Shown: positions 1 through 6,646 of the stretch, piece after piece
How the letters are laid out: each line of letters opens with the position of its first letter
Position numbering within the stretch: position 1 is the first letter of the stretch
From: JALYLC01 sp035696365
GTDB lineage: Bacteria > Actinomycetota > Thermoleophilia > Gaiellales > JALYLC01
Assembly (NCBI GenBank): GCA_035696365.1
Contig: DASRQS010000099.1
Span: 1 to 64,000, forward strand
DNA: 64,000 nucleotides
Direction: 5' to 3'
Notes under the pieces: model-generated
What the model was told of the DNA's origin: nothing
Databases searched by the model: none
The model's input: only the letters and a program-made list of their open reading frames with translations
Made by a program: the position numbers and the translations under genes

Positions 1-6
1 GCAGAA

Positions 7-69
7 GAGGGCAGAGGCCGCGGCCTCTGCCCTCGAAACGGGCGGCGGCTCCCCGCAGGGAGCCGTCGC
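7..69 (-). terminator. Two hairpins downstream of collagen-like gene
   Basis: Positions 7-34 are a perfect 28-base palindrome built on GGGCAGAGGCC. Positions 42-53 and 58-69 form a second 12-bp stem with one G.T pair and loop cgca. Both lie just after the stop of the minus-strand collagen-like gene, so they probably end that transcript. No strong U tract follows either stem. Confidence 0.5.
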
Positions 70-90
70 TGTGCCCGATGGTGCTGTCGG

Positions 91-633
91 CTAGGGCAGG
101 AAGACGAACGTGCTGTGCACGTCGTAGTAGCCGGAGGGAACGGGGCCGGCGGGGCCGGTATCGCCCTTGAGGCCGTTGGTGCCGTTGGTGCCGTTGGTGC
201 CATTGACGCCGTCGAAGCCCTTCGTGCCCTGCGGGCCGATCGGACCGGCGGGGCCGACGTCGCCCTTGAGGCCGTTCGTGCCGTCGGTGCCGTTCGCGCC
301 GCTGGCGCCCTTCGGCCCGATGTCGCCCTTGACGCCGGCAGGGCCCTGGGGGCCCATCTCGCCAGCAGCGCCCTGCGGCCCTGTCGCCCCGTTGGAGCCG
401 TGAGCACCTTCGACGCCGTTCGCGCCATGCTCGCCCTTGACGCCATGCTTGCCGCTCTTGCCGTGGTGGCCCTTCGACGCGAGCATCGTCTGCACACTCG
501 GTGCGAGCCGGTTGAACGTCACGGCACCTTTGGCGATGCCGTTGGTGTCGATGAGGCCGGCGGCCTGTACCGTGCCGCCGGTGATTGCGGCGAGCGCCGT
601 GATGGCGCACACAACCGTGAGCTTGGTCCGCAT
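91..633 (-). CDS. Secreted collagen-like repeat protein (180 aa)
   Basis: A cleavable signal peptide (MRTKLTVVCAITALAAITGG, then TVQAAG) is followed by a short segment, GAVTFNRLAPSVQ, that recurs in the neighbouring paralogue. From about residue 57 there are near-perfect Gly-X-Y triplets (GPQGPAG, GPKGASG, GTNGTNG) and then a short tail ending in a hydrophobic FVFLP. Such repeats form collagen-type triple helices in bacterial surface proteins; location outside the membrane is inferred from the signal peptide. The start at 633 is chosen because the signal peptide begins there and AAAGG lies about 10 bases upstream; the frame stays open further up but that part looks non-coding. It is a shorter sister of the protein at 901-2232 and lacks its C-terminal domain. 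Confidence 0.85.
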   Translation of the reverse strand: MRTKLTVVCAITALAAITGGTVQAAGLIDTNGIAKGAVTFNRLAPSVQTMLASKGHHGKSGKHGVKGEHGANGVEGAHGSNGATGPQGAAGEMGPQGPAGVKGDIGPKGASGANGTDGTNGLKGDVGPAGPIGPQGTKGFDGVNGTNGTNGTNGLKGDTGPAGPVPSGYYDVHSTFVFLP

Positions 634-694
634 GGTGATGAAGCCTTTCGGTAATTCATGCTCGCGGACCTGACCGCTTGTACGCGGAAAAGCA

Positions 695-779
695 GACGCC
701 GACCGGCACGATGGTCTCCGGTCTGGCACAAAAGAGGGATGGTCCTGGCAGCACGTCGCGCCCGCTGCCCTGACGCCAT
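695..779 (-). promoter_or_regulatory. Conserved structured leader or operator, copy 1
   Basis: Upstream of the collagen-like gene there is a block that recurs upstream of its paralogue (2294-2374). Reading on the minus strand it holds ATGGCG, an inverted repeat GGCAGC/GCTGCC with an 11-base loop, CCTCTTTTGTGCCA, a second stem GACCGG/CCGGTC, and GGCGTC. Loops vary while stems are kept, which favours a folded RNA or a protein-binding site over chance. It may also include the promoter. It does not match a riboswitch class I can recall. Confidence 0.5.
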
Positions 780-835
780 AAGACCCCCGACCACACCGGT
801 CACGGAATCCCCCTTCGGTACCACCTGGAAAACGC

Positions 836-867
836 AGAAGGGGAGGGGCCGAAGCCCCTCCCCTTCT
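836..867 (-). terminator. Intrinsic terminator of the 443-aa collagen-like gene
   Basis: A perfect 14-bp stem (AGAAGGGGAGGGGC and its complement) carries a four-base loop that reads TTCG in the minus-strand transcript. It is followed on that strand by TGCGTTTTCC. This is a stable UUCG-capped hairpin with a short U run, 34 bases after the stop codon at 901. Confidence 0.8.
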
Positions 868-900
868 TCGCGCGCAGCGCGCGCATTGATGCTTGTTCGA

Positions 901-2232
901 CTACCCCGTGCAGGAGAAGCTGAGATGGTCGTTCCTGGTGCTGTTGTCGCCCAGATTCGTGAGCGTGAAGCCGTTGGTGCTCTTCCCGCTGATGGAGACC
1001 GGGTTGCCGGTCGCCTTGTCCGTGTCCGTCATCGTGCAGGTGTAGGACGTGTTGGCGAAGACCGCGCTGGCGCTCAGGGACACGTTGCCGCTGTGCGAGT
1101 TGTTCAGCTGGATGGTGCCGACCACGGTGTGCGAGTCCTGCAGCACGCCGCTGGTGCTGTAGGTCGGCGAGAAGGTTGGGCCGGTAGGCCCTGCCGGCCC
1201 CTGCGCGCCGGGCGCGCCGTTGCTGCCGTTGGTGCCGTTGGTGCCGTTGTCGCCCTTCGGGCCGGCCGGGCCCTGCGGGCCGGGAACCGTCGAGGCGGGA
1301 CCTGCCGGGCCCTGCGGGCCGGCGGGTCCGCTCGGGCCCTGCGGGCCGGGGACGGTCGAGTTGGCGCCGTTATTGCCGGCAGGGCCCTGCGGGCCAATAT
1401 CGCCCGGCAGACCCTGCGGGCCCTGGAGACCCTGCGGGCCGGTGGCGCCCGTGTCGCCCTTCGGGCCCTGCGCGCCCGTGTCGCCGGTCGCGCCCTGCGG
1501 GCCCTGCGTGCCCTGGCCGCCCTGCGGGCCGGTCAGCCCGAGCGTGCCCATGACGCCCTGGAGGCCGAGCGGGCCCTCGGGGCCCTGAATGCCCTGGATG
1601 CCCTGGTCGCCCTGGTCGCCCTGGTCGCCCTGGTCGCCCTTGGCGCCATTCGGCCCCTGCGCGCCATCGGCACCGGTGTCGCCCTTGGCACCCGTGGCAC
1701 CGGTGGCACCCGTGTCGCCATTGGCGCCCGTCTCGCCCTTGAGGCCCTGCGCGCCGTCGGCGCCCGCGAAGCCCTGAATGCCCTGATCGCCCTTGTCGCC
1801 CTTGCCGCCCTGCGCACCCTGCGCGCCCTGCGGGCCCTGGGCTCCCTGGGCGCCCAGTGCCCCGTCGGCACCGTTCAGACCGTCGGCGCCGGCCGGACCG
1901 GTGAGGCCCGTGAGGCCCTTGAGACCCTGCGGCCCCTGGGCACCCTGCGCGCCCTGGGAGCCCTGCGCGCCGACCGGACCCGTGGCGCCCTGCGCGCCGG
2001 TCGCGCCGGTCGCGCCCTGAGCACCGGGCAGGCCGTCGACGCCATTCGTGCCGTTGGCACCGTTGGCGGCGTGCTTGGTCACCATCTTCTGCACGTTCGG
2101 GGCAAGACGGTTCAGCGTGACTGCGCCCTTGGCAATGTTGGCCGTGTTGATGAGGCCGGTGGCTTGTGCGGTGCCACCGGCGACGGCGACGAACGCCGTC
2201 AGCGCGCAGGCAGCTGTGGTCTTGGTCCGCAT
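901..2232 (-). CDS. Secreted collagen-like protein with C-terminal domain (443 aa)
   Basis: The start at 2232 gives a signal peptide (MRTKTTAACALTAFVAVAGG) with AGAAAGG about 11 bases upstream. After a short GAVTLNRLAPNVQ segment shared with the paralogue, about 290 residues are uninterrupted Gly-X-Y triplets rich in GPQG, GAQG, GDQG and GATG. The last 90 or so residues are non-repetitive, begin at TFSPTYSTSG, contain two cysteines (SYTC and FSCTG) that could form a disulfide, and look like a beta-rich surface domain. Function is probably structural or adhesive at the cell surface; this is family knowledge, not seen directly. The triplet DNA creates long spurious frames on the opposite strand. 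Confidence 0.88.
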   Translation of the reverse strand: MRTKTTAACALTAFVAVAGGTAQATGLINTANIAKGAVTLNRLAPNVQKMVTKHAANGANGTNGVDGLPGAQGATGATGAQGATGPVGAQGSQGAQGAQGPQGLKGLTGLTGPAGADGLNGADGALGAQGAQGPQGAQGAQGGKGDKGDQGIQGFAGADGAQGLKGETGANGDTGATGATGAKGDTGADGAQGPNGAKGDQGDQGDQGDQGIQGIQGPEGPLGLQGVMGTLGLTGPQGGQGTQGPQGATGDTGAQGPKGDTGATGPQGLQGPQGLPGDIGPQGPAGNNGANSTVPGPQGPSGPAGPQGPAGPASTVPGPQGPAGPKGDNGTNGTNGSNGAPGAQGPAGPTGPTFSPTYSTSGVLQDSHTVVGTIQLNNSHSGNVSLSASAVFANTSYTCTMTDTDKATGNPVSISGKSTNGFTLTNLGDNSTRNDHLSFSCTG

Positions 2233-2268
2233 GTTCGTCGTGCCTTTCTGCTGTCGTGCCATCGCAGC

Positions 2269-2374
2269 CGGCATGCGCGAATTCGCGCATGCCGACGCCA
2301 ACCGGCCTTCGCACCGGTCTGGCACTAAAGAGGACGTTCCCGGCAGCTACTCCCGTTTCGCTGCCGGGCGCCAT
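2269..2374 (-). promoter_or_regulatory. Conserved leader, copy 2, plus 26-bp palindrome
   Basis: The block at 2294-2374 matches copy 1 (695-779): ATGGCG, hairpin CCCGGCAGC/GCTGCCGGG with a 12-base loop, CCTCTTTAGTGCCA, stem GACCGG/CCGGTT and GGCGTC. It lies about 62-142 bases before the start codon, like copy 1. At 2269-2294 a perfect 26-base palindrome centred on GAATTC sits between this block and the ribosome binding site; copy 1 has no equivalent. Further up, 2403-2416 is a palindrome CCCCCGATCGGGGG flanked by AAAG and TTTA, resembling a short terminator placed between the divergent genes. Confidence 0.5.
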
Positions 2375-2463
2375 GACACCCCAGGTTCTGCAAACCACAA
2401 AGCCCCCGATCGGGGGTTTAGGACGACGGCTGACGAGCTATCCCGGTATACGCTGCGCGCAGC

Positions 2464-3297
2464 GTGGAGCGCCCCTTCACACAGGTCGACGTATTCACGA
2501 CGACGCCGTACACGGGGAACCCCGTCGCCGTCGTGCTCGACGGCACGGGCCTGAGCACGGAGGAGATGCAGCGCTTCGCGAACTGGACGAATCTGTCCGA
2601 GACGACGTTCGTGCTGCGGCCGACCGCCCCCGAGGCCGACTACGGCGTGCGCATCTTCACGCCCGTCGTCGAGCTCCCGTTCGCGGGCCATCCGACGCTC
2701 GGTACCTGCCATGCGTGGCTCACGCTCGGCGGCGGCAAGCCCAAGCAACCCGACGTGGTGGTGCAGGAGTGCGCCGCGGGGCTGATCGAGGTGCGCCAGA
2801 TGGAGCACGGCTTCGCGTTCGCAGCGCCCCCGCTCCGCCGCTCGGGACCCGTGGACGAGGAGCTGCTTCGGCGCATCGCCGAGGCCCTCGGCATCGAGCG
2901 GACGGCGATCGTGGACGCGGAATGGGCGGACAACGGGCCGCCCTGGATCGCCCTTCTGCTTGCGGACTCGGACGCCGTGCTCGCGCTGAAGCCGCGCTTC
3001 GTCGACCTCGACATCGGCGTCGCGGGGCCCCGGCCGGAGGGCTCACCGGAGGCCTTCGAGGTGCGGGCGTTCTTCCCCAAGGACGGCACGCTCGTCGAGG
3101 ACCCGGTGACGGGCAGCTTCAACGCCTCGCTGGCCCAGTGGCTCCTGCGCAGCGGTCGGGCCCGTGCGCCGTACGTCGCTCGGCAGGGCACCGTCCTCGG
3201 CCGTTCCGGCCGCGTCCACATCTCGACCGACGCGGCCGGCACGCTCTGGGTGGGCGGCGGCACGATCGCCTGCATCACGGGCACGGTCGACCTCTAG
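2464..3297 (+). CDS. PhzF family isomerase/epimerase-like protein (277 aa)
   Basis: PhzF-type proteins have a duplicated diaminopimelate-epimerase-like fold; the founding member isomerises a phenazine precursor, but most homologues have unknown substrates. Family signatures are visible: QVDVFTTTPYTGNPVAVV at the N-terminus, the glutamate in LSETTF, RIFTPVVELPFAGHPTLG, and the second-half motif EDPVTGSFNASLAQWL. Length is normal for the family. No phenazine genes are nearby, so the PhzF name describes the fold only. The start is GTG; no clear ribosome binding site precedes it, and a -10-like TATACG lies about 20 bases upstream. Confidence 0.85.
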   Translation: MERPFTQVDVFTTTPYTGNPVAVVLDGTGLSTEEMQRFANWTNLSETTFVLRPTAPEADYGVRIFTPVVELPFAGHPTLGTCHAWLTLGGGKPKQPDVVVQECAAGLIEVRQMEHGFAFAAPPLRRSGPVDEELLRRIAEALGIERTAIVDAEWADNGPPWIALLLADSDAVLALKPRFVDLDIGVAGPRPEGSPEAFEVRAFFPKDGTLVEDPVTGSFNASLAQWLLRSGRARAPYVARQGTVLGRSGRVHISTDAAGTLWVGGGTIACITGTVDL

Positions 3298-3335
3298 GGA
3301 GCCAGCGAGCCGGCGCCTGCCCCTCTGCCGGCGGC

Positions 3336-3371
3336 GGCCAAGTGGCACTCACCGCGCTGTGCCACTTGGCC
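3336..3371. repeat. Palindromic repeat, AAGTGGCAC family, copy 1
   Basis: GGCCAAGTGGCAC and its exact complement are separated by 10 bases. The same 13-base arms occur three more times at 9425-9653. This copy sits between the convergent phzF-like and VOC genes and could end transcription from both sides. Confidence 0.75.
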
Positions 3372-3376
3372 GCGCT

Positions 3377-3799
3377 TCACGCCGGCTCGTCCAGCGCGCT
3401 CGCATCCATCCAGACGACCTCCCAGAGGTGGCCGTCCGGGTCATGGAAGCTGCGGCCGTACATGAAGCCGTGATCGATCGGCTCGCCCGCCGGCCGGCCG
3501 CCGAACGCGAGCGCCTTGTTGACGAGCGCGTCGACCTGCTCCCTGCTGTCGGCCGAGACGGCAAGGATCGCCTCGGTGTGGGTCCCCGCGTCGCAGAGCG
3601 CCTTGGTCGTGAAGTCCTTGAAGCAGTCCTCGACGAGCAGCATCACGAACGCCTGGTCGCTGAGGATCATGCAGGCCGCGGTCTCGTCGGTGAAGCGCGG
3701 GTCGAATGCGAAGCCAAGCCGGTGAAAGAACTCGACACTCGCGTCGACGTCGCTCACTCCGAGATTGACGAAGAGCTTGCGGGACGTGACGGTCGCCAT
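3377..3799 (-). CDS. VOC family (glyoxalase/bleomycin-resistance fold) protein (140 aa)
   Basis: The sequence shows the paired beta-alpha-beta-beta-beta modules of the vicinal-oxygen-chelate fold: KLFVNLGVSDVDASVEFFHRLGF at the start, and HGFMYGRSFHDPDGHLWEVVWMD at the end, where the final glutamate is the usual metal ligand position. Members include glyoxalases, dioxygenases and antibiotic-binding proteins; nothing here fixes the substrate. It is convergent with the phzF-like gene, with a palindromic repeat between them. Start at 3799 has CCGGAGGAAGC just upstream. Confidence 0.8.
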   Translation of the reverse strand: MATVTSRKLFVNLGVSDVDASVEFFHRLGFAFDPRFTDETAACMILSDQAFVMLLVEDCFKDFTTKALCDAGTHTEAILAVSADSREQVDALVNKALAFGGRPAGEPIDHGFMYGRSFHDPDGHLWEVVWMDASALDEPA

Positions 3800-3858
3800 G
3801 CTTCCTCCGGGTGTGTCGGGTGCGGTCTTTGCTTAGAGACATGCCCCGAGGCGACAAC

Positions 3859-4502
3859 TCATCGGTCGCCGAGCAGCAGTAGCGTGAGACTGTCGGCCAG
3901 CCAGACGTGGTAGCGCTCGCGCGTCCAGCCGCGGGTGCGCGTCAGCAGTTCGTACAGATCCGGGCTGGCGAGGGCCCAGACCGTCTCGAGCGGCGCTTCG
4001 GGCTCCAGGCGCAGCGGGCCGCCGGCGGCCAGCGCGACGACGAGGGTGCGCAGGTTCTCGAGTCGCTGGTCGTGGATGCTCGCGAGCAACGCCGCCAGCT
4101 CGGGCCTCGTTCGGGAGGCGGCCGACAGCACGTCGACCAGAGGGCCGGCCCGCTCGAGAGGGAGACTGATGTCGGCCGCGAACAGCCGCAGCTGCTCGCG
4201 CTGGTCGGGAGTCGCCGCGAGGGCGCGCGGGCCCGCCTGCTCGGGCACCGGAGCCGGATCCTCACCGCGAACGGCGCGCCGGATGAGCTCGCCGAGCAGC
4301 GTCCGCTTGGTGCGGAAGCCGGTGTAGACGGTCTCCGGAGAGACCCCGCCTCGGCCGCGATGGCCGCGACGGTCGCGCTCTCGAATCCGCGCTCGGTGAA
4401 CAGCCTGGCAGCCGCGGCGAGCACGCGCTCGCGTAGCTCCTCGGCCTGCTCGCGGCGGCGCGCCGAGCGGTACGGACGTCGCGGCTTGACTTCGTCCGGC
4501 AT
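3859..4502 (-). pseudogene. TetR family regulator, frameshifted
   Basis: The N-terminal half reads MPDEVKPRRPYRSARRREQA, then LRERVLAAAARLFTERGFES and IAAEAG, a clear TetR helix-turn-helix. After codon GGG the frame runs into unrelated sequence, while the continuation VSPETVYTGFRTKRTLLGEL and a normal ligand-binding domain lie in another frame down to 3859. Adding one G to the run at 4344-4347 (CCCC on the plus strand) would restore AGVSPETVYTGF. Either the gene is recently inactivated or the read has a homopolymer error. If intact, it would make about 214 residues. Confidence 0.8.
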
Positions 4503-4610
4503 CCGCGTCGAGAACGGCCGCATGGTCGAGCACTGGGGCGTACCGGACCGCCTCGGGGCGATGCTCCAGCTCGGGCTCGTGCGGCCGCCCTCCGCGCAGC
4601 CGCCTGGGGA

Positions 4611-5060
4611 TCAGGTGCGGCCCGCCCGCAGCGCCTCGACGGACTTCGCGATCCGCCGCTGCCGCGTCTCGTCGCTCTTGGCTCCCTCGACAGACAGCAC
4701 ATAGCGCAGCTTGTTGCTGTACGAGAGGCCGTCGAAGAAGCGCCGCGCCTGCGCGTCACGATCGAGCGCGTCCGCGAAATCGAGCGGCACGGCCACGACG
4801 CGCGGCTCGGTGTCGAGCTCGAGGGTGACGTCGAGCTCGTCGCCCGCCGCGACCCCGGCGCCGGCACGCACATCGGCGCTGACCGGCAGCATGAAGACGC
4901 CGTGCATCGTCGCGACGCTGCTGCGGTAGGTGTAGCCCGCGATCGTCACGTGCACAGCGTGCCGCTTGCCGGTGCCGAGAGCCGCAACGACCTCGTTGGG
5001 GACGCGGATGCCGGTGGCCGTCTTGCCGTTCTGCTGGAGCGTCGCGCGAAACGTGACCAT
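4611..5060 (-). CDS. DUF1905 / YdeI-like protein (149 aa)
   Basis: Residues 1-95 match the DUF1905 pattern (TFRATLQQNGKTATGIRVP, then HGVFMLPVSADVRAGAGVAAGDEL). The C-terminal 45 or so residues, with ARRFFDGLSYSNKLRYVLSV and the final KSVEALRAGR, match the YdeI/OmpD-associated segment. The biochemical role of these families is unknown. The start at 5060 is chosen because AGGAAGGG lies 5 bases before the ATG; an upstream in-frame ATG at 5105 has no ribosome binding site. The frame extends antisense through the neighbouring methyltransferase gene, which I regard as spurious. Confidence 0.8.
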   Translation of the reverse strand: MVTFRATLQQNGKTATGIRVPNEVVAALGTGKRHAVHVTIAGYTYRSSVATMHGVFMLPVSADVRAGAGVAAGDELDVTLELDTEPRVVAVPLDFADALDRDAQARRFFDGLSYSNKLRYVLSVEGAKSDETRQRRIAKSVEALRAGRT

Positions 5061-5219
5061 CCCGTCCCTTCCTGGCTCGCTGAAGTCGTACGCTCGGTGT
5101 GTCATGCCACAAGACGGCACGCGCGCCCCAGAATCATCGCTCTGCGCCGGCGGGCTCGCGTCCCATCTCCCGCAGGTTGCCGATTTCCCGTGTTTGGGAG
5201 ACGCTCGGATGCGTGAGAC

Positions 5220-6041
5220 ATGAGCATGCCCGTCGAACTTCGAGGTGTTCCCGAAACGCTCGTCTGGACGCTCTACCACCGCGCCACCGAGGCGCGGCGG
5301 AGCGATGCGGTGCTGCACGATCCGAAGGCGGTCGAGCTGCTGGATGCCATCGACTTTCCCTTCGAGCAGCGCTTCGGCGCGGCACGGGCCGGCCTCTCGC
5401 AGTGGCAGGCGCTGCGCGCGCTGACCTTCGACCGCCAGGTCGAGCGGTTCCTGGCCAAGCATCCCGACGGCACGATCGTGGCACTCGGCGAGGGCCTCGA
5501 GACGCAGTTCTGGCGCGTCGACAACGGACGCGTGCAGTGGGTCACGGTCGACCTGCCCGAGGCCATCGACGTGCGCCGGCGGCTGCTGCCGGCGCAGGAG
5601 CGGCAGCGAGTCCTCGCCTGCTCCGCGCTCGACCCTGTCTGGATGGACGAGATCGACAAGTCGCGCGGCGTGCTCGTCACCGCACAGGGCCTTCTGATGT
5701 ACCTCGAGCCGGCCGACGCCCGCCAGGTGATCACGACCTGCGCCCGGCGGCTCCCCGGCGGCGCCCTGGTGTTCGATGCCGTGCCGCGCTGGCTGAGCGA
5801 GCGCAGCCGCAGCGGAAAGCTGGCGGCTCCCGGCGGCTACCAGCCCCCGCCCTGGAATTGGTGGATCGACGCCGGCGAGAAACGAGCGCTGCGGGAGGAC
5901 CCCCACATCGCAGACCTGCAGACGCTCCGACTACCGCGTGGCCGCGGCGCGCTGATGGGCTACATCGTGCCGCTGTTCGAGAGCATCCCCGGCCTCCGCG
6001 GAGCGTTCTTCTCGATCATGCGCGCGCGCTTCCGGCCCTAG
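5220..6041 (+). CDS. LCM-type SAM-dependent methyltransferase (273 aa)
   Basis: The protein resembles the leucine carboxyl methyltransferase/PPM1-like group: an N-terminal helical part with SDAVLHDPKAVELL, a SAM-binding strand in TIVALGEGLETQFWRVDNGR, an acidic residue in WVTVDLPEAI, and GVLVTAQGLLMYLEP. These proteins O-methylate carboxyl groups in secondary metabolites or proteins; the substrate cannot be read from the sequence. It is divergent from the DUF1905 gene and ends three bases before the convergent GNAT gene. Confidence 0.82.
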   Translation: MSMPVELRGVPETLVWTLYHRATEARRSDAVLHDPKAVELLDAIDFPFEQRFGAARAGLSQWQALRALTFDRQVERFLAKHPDGTIVALGEGLETQFWRVDNGRVQWVTVDLPEAIDVRRRLLPAQERQRVLACSALDPVWMDEIDKSRGVLVTAQGLLMYLEPADARQVITTCARRLPGGALVFDAVPRWLSERSRSGKLAAPGGYQPPPWNWWIDAGEKRALREDPHIADLQTLRLPRGRGALMGYIVPLFESIPGLRGAFFSIMRARFRP

Positions 6042-6044
6042 CCG

Positions 6045-6545
6045 TCACGCGGGCGGTTCGCTGATACGCTCGACCATGCGCATCCCCACGCGCTCGTAGA
6101 GCCGGATCGCCGCGGCGTTCTGCGCCTGCACCTTGAGCTCGACATGCGTTGCGCCGCGCGCCTGCGAGGTCCGGAACGCGAGCCGCAGGAGGCTCTCCCC
6201 CAGGCCGCGCCGTCGCCAGCTCTCGCCCACCACGATGTCCTTCACGAACGCGCTCGTCCAGCAGATGGCCGCGGCTGCAAGCTCGTCCCCGACCTCGACC
6301 AGGAAGCAGAGCTCCGGGTCGAACTCGCTGTCGCCCACGAGCGCCGGCAGCCAGATGTCGAGCGCCGCGACGCTGCCCCCGCCCCGTCGGTAGCCGTGCT
6401 CGAGCAGAGCGTGGAGACGTTCGGCGTCCGAGGTGTGGAAGCCGCGCACGTGGCTTCCTTCGGGCCAGGTCGGCTGCGGGATCTGGCTCGGCAGCTCGAT
6501 GCGCATGCGCAGCGTCTCGATCGGCTGATCGTGAGTGCTCCACAT
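6045..6545 (-). CDS. GNAT family N-acetyltransferase (166 aa)
   Basis: The acetyl-CoA pyrophosphate-binding motif is seen in VGESWRRRGLGESLLRLAF, and the C-terminal GNAT motif in AQNAAAIRLYERVGM. A core strand (DELAAAAICWTSAFVKDIVV) precedes the binding loop as expected. The acceptor is unknown. It is convergent with the methyltransferase and divergent from the LuxR-type gene at 6647. Confidence 0.82.
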   Translation of the reverse strand: MWSTHDQPIETLRMRIELPSQIPQPTWPEGSHVRGFHTSDAERLHALLEHGYRRGGGSVAALDIWLPALVGDSEFDPELCFLVEVGDELAAAAICWTSAFVKDIVVGESWRRRGLGESLLRLAFRTSQARGATHVELKVQAQNAAAIRLYERVGMRMVERISEPPA

Positions 6546-6633
6546 GCGCCAATCATCGCGCGTCCCGTGCGGAAGTGCGCGGGCGTGCCGGGTTGCCCAC
6601 CTCAGCCGGCTCGCCAGGCGTCACGCACCGCCC

Positions 6634-6639
6634 TAGGAT
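6634..6639 (+). promoter_or_regulatory. -10 element (TAGGAT) of leaderless LuxR-type gene
   Basis: TAGGAT lies seven bases before the GTG at 6647. This spacing places the transcription start on or next to the start codon, so the mRNA would have no leader. Confidence 0.5.
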
Positions 6640-6646
6640 CACTGGT

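Noticed and set aside
658..2328. Long plus-strand frame (556 codons) over the second collagen-like gene
   Set aside because: It is the antisense of Gly-X-Y triplets, giving Ala/Arg/Leu repeats with no family features. The minus strand has signal peptide, ribosome binding site and terminator.
2340..2370. GGGAGTAGC in the collagen leader, like a yybP-ykoY (manganese) riboswitch
   Set aside because: The string falls in the variable loop of the hairpin and is absent in the second copy; the other conserved parts of that class are missing.
5061..5906. Upstream extension of the DUF1905/YdeI frame antisense to the methyltransferase
   Set aside because: The methyltransferase on the plus strand has clear motifs, and the DUF1905 gene has a good ribosome binding site at 5060.
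6149..6646. N-terminal extension of the LuxR-type regulator
   Set aside because: The extension is Arg/Ala/Ser-rich, antisense to the GNAT gene, and lies upstream of the -10 element.
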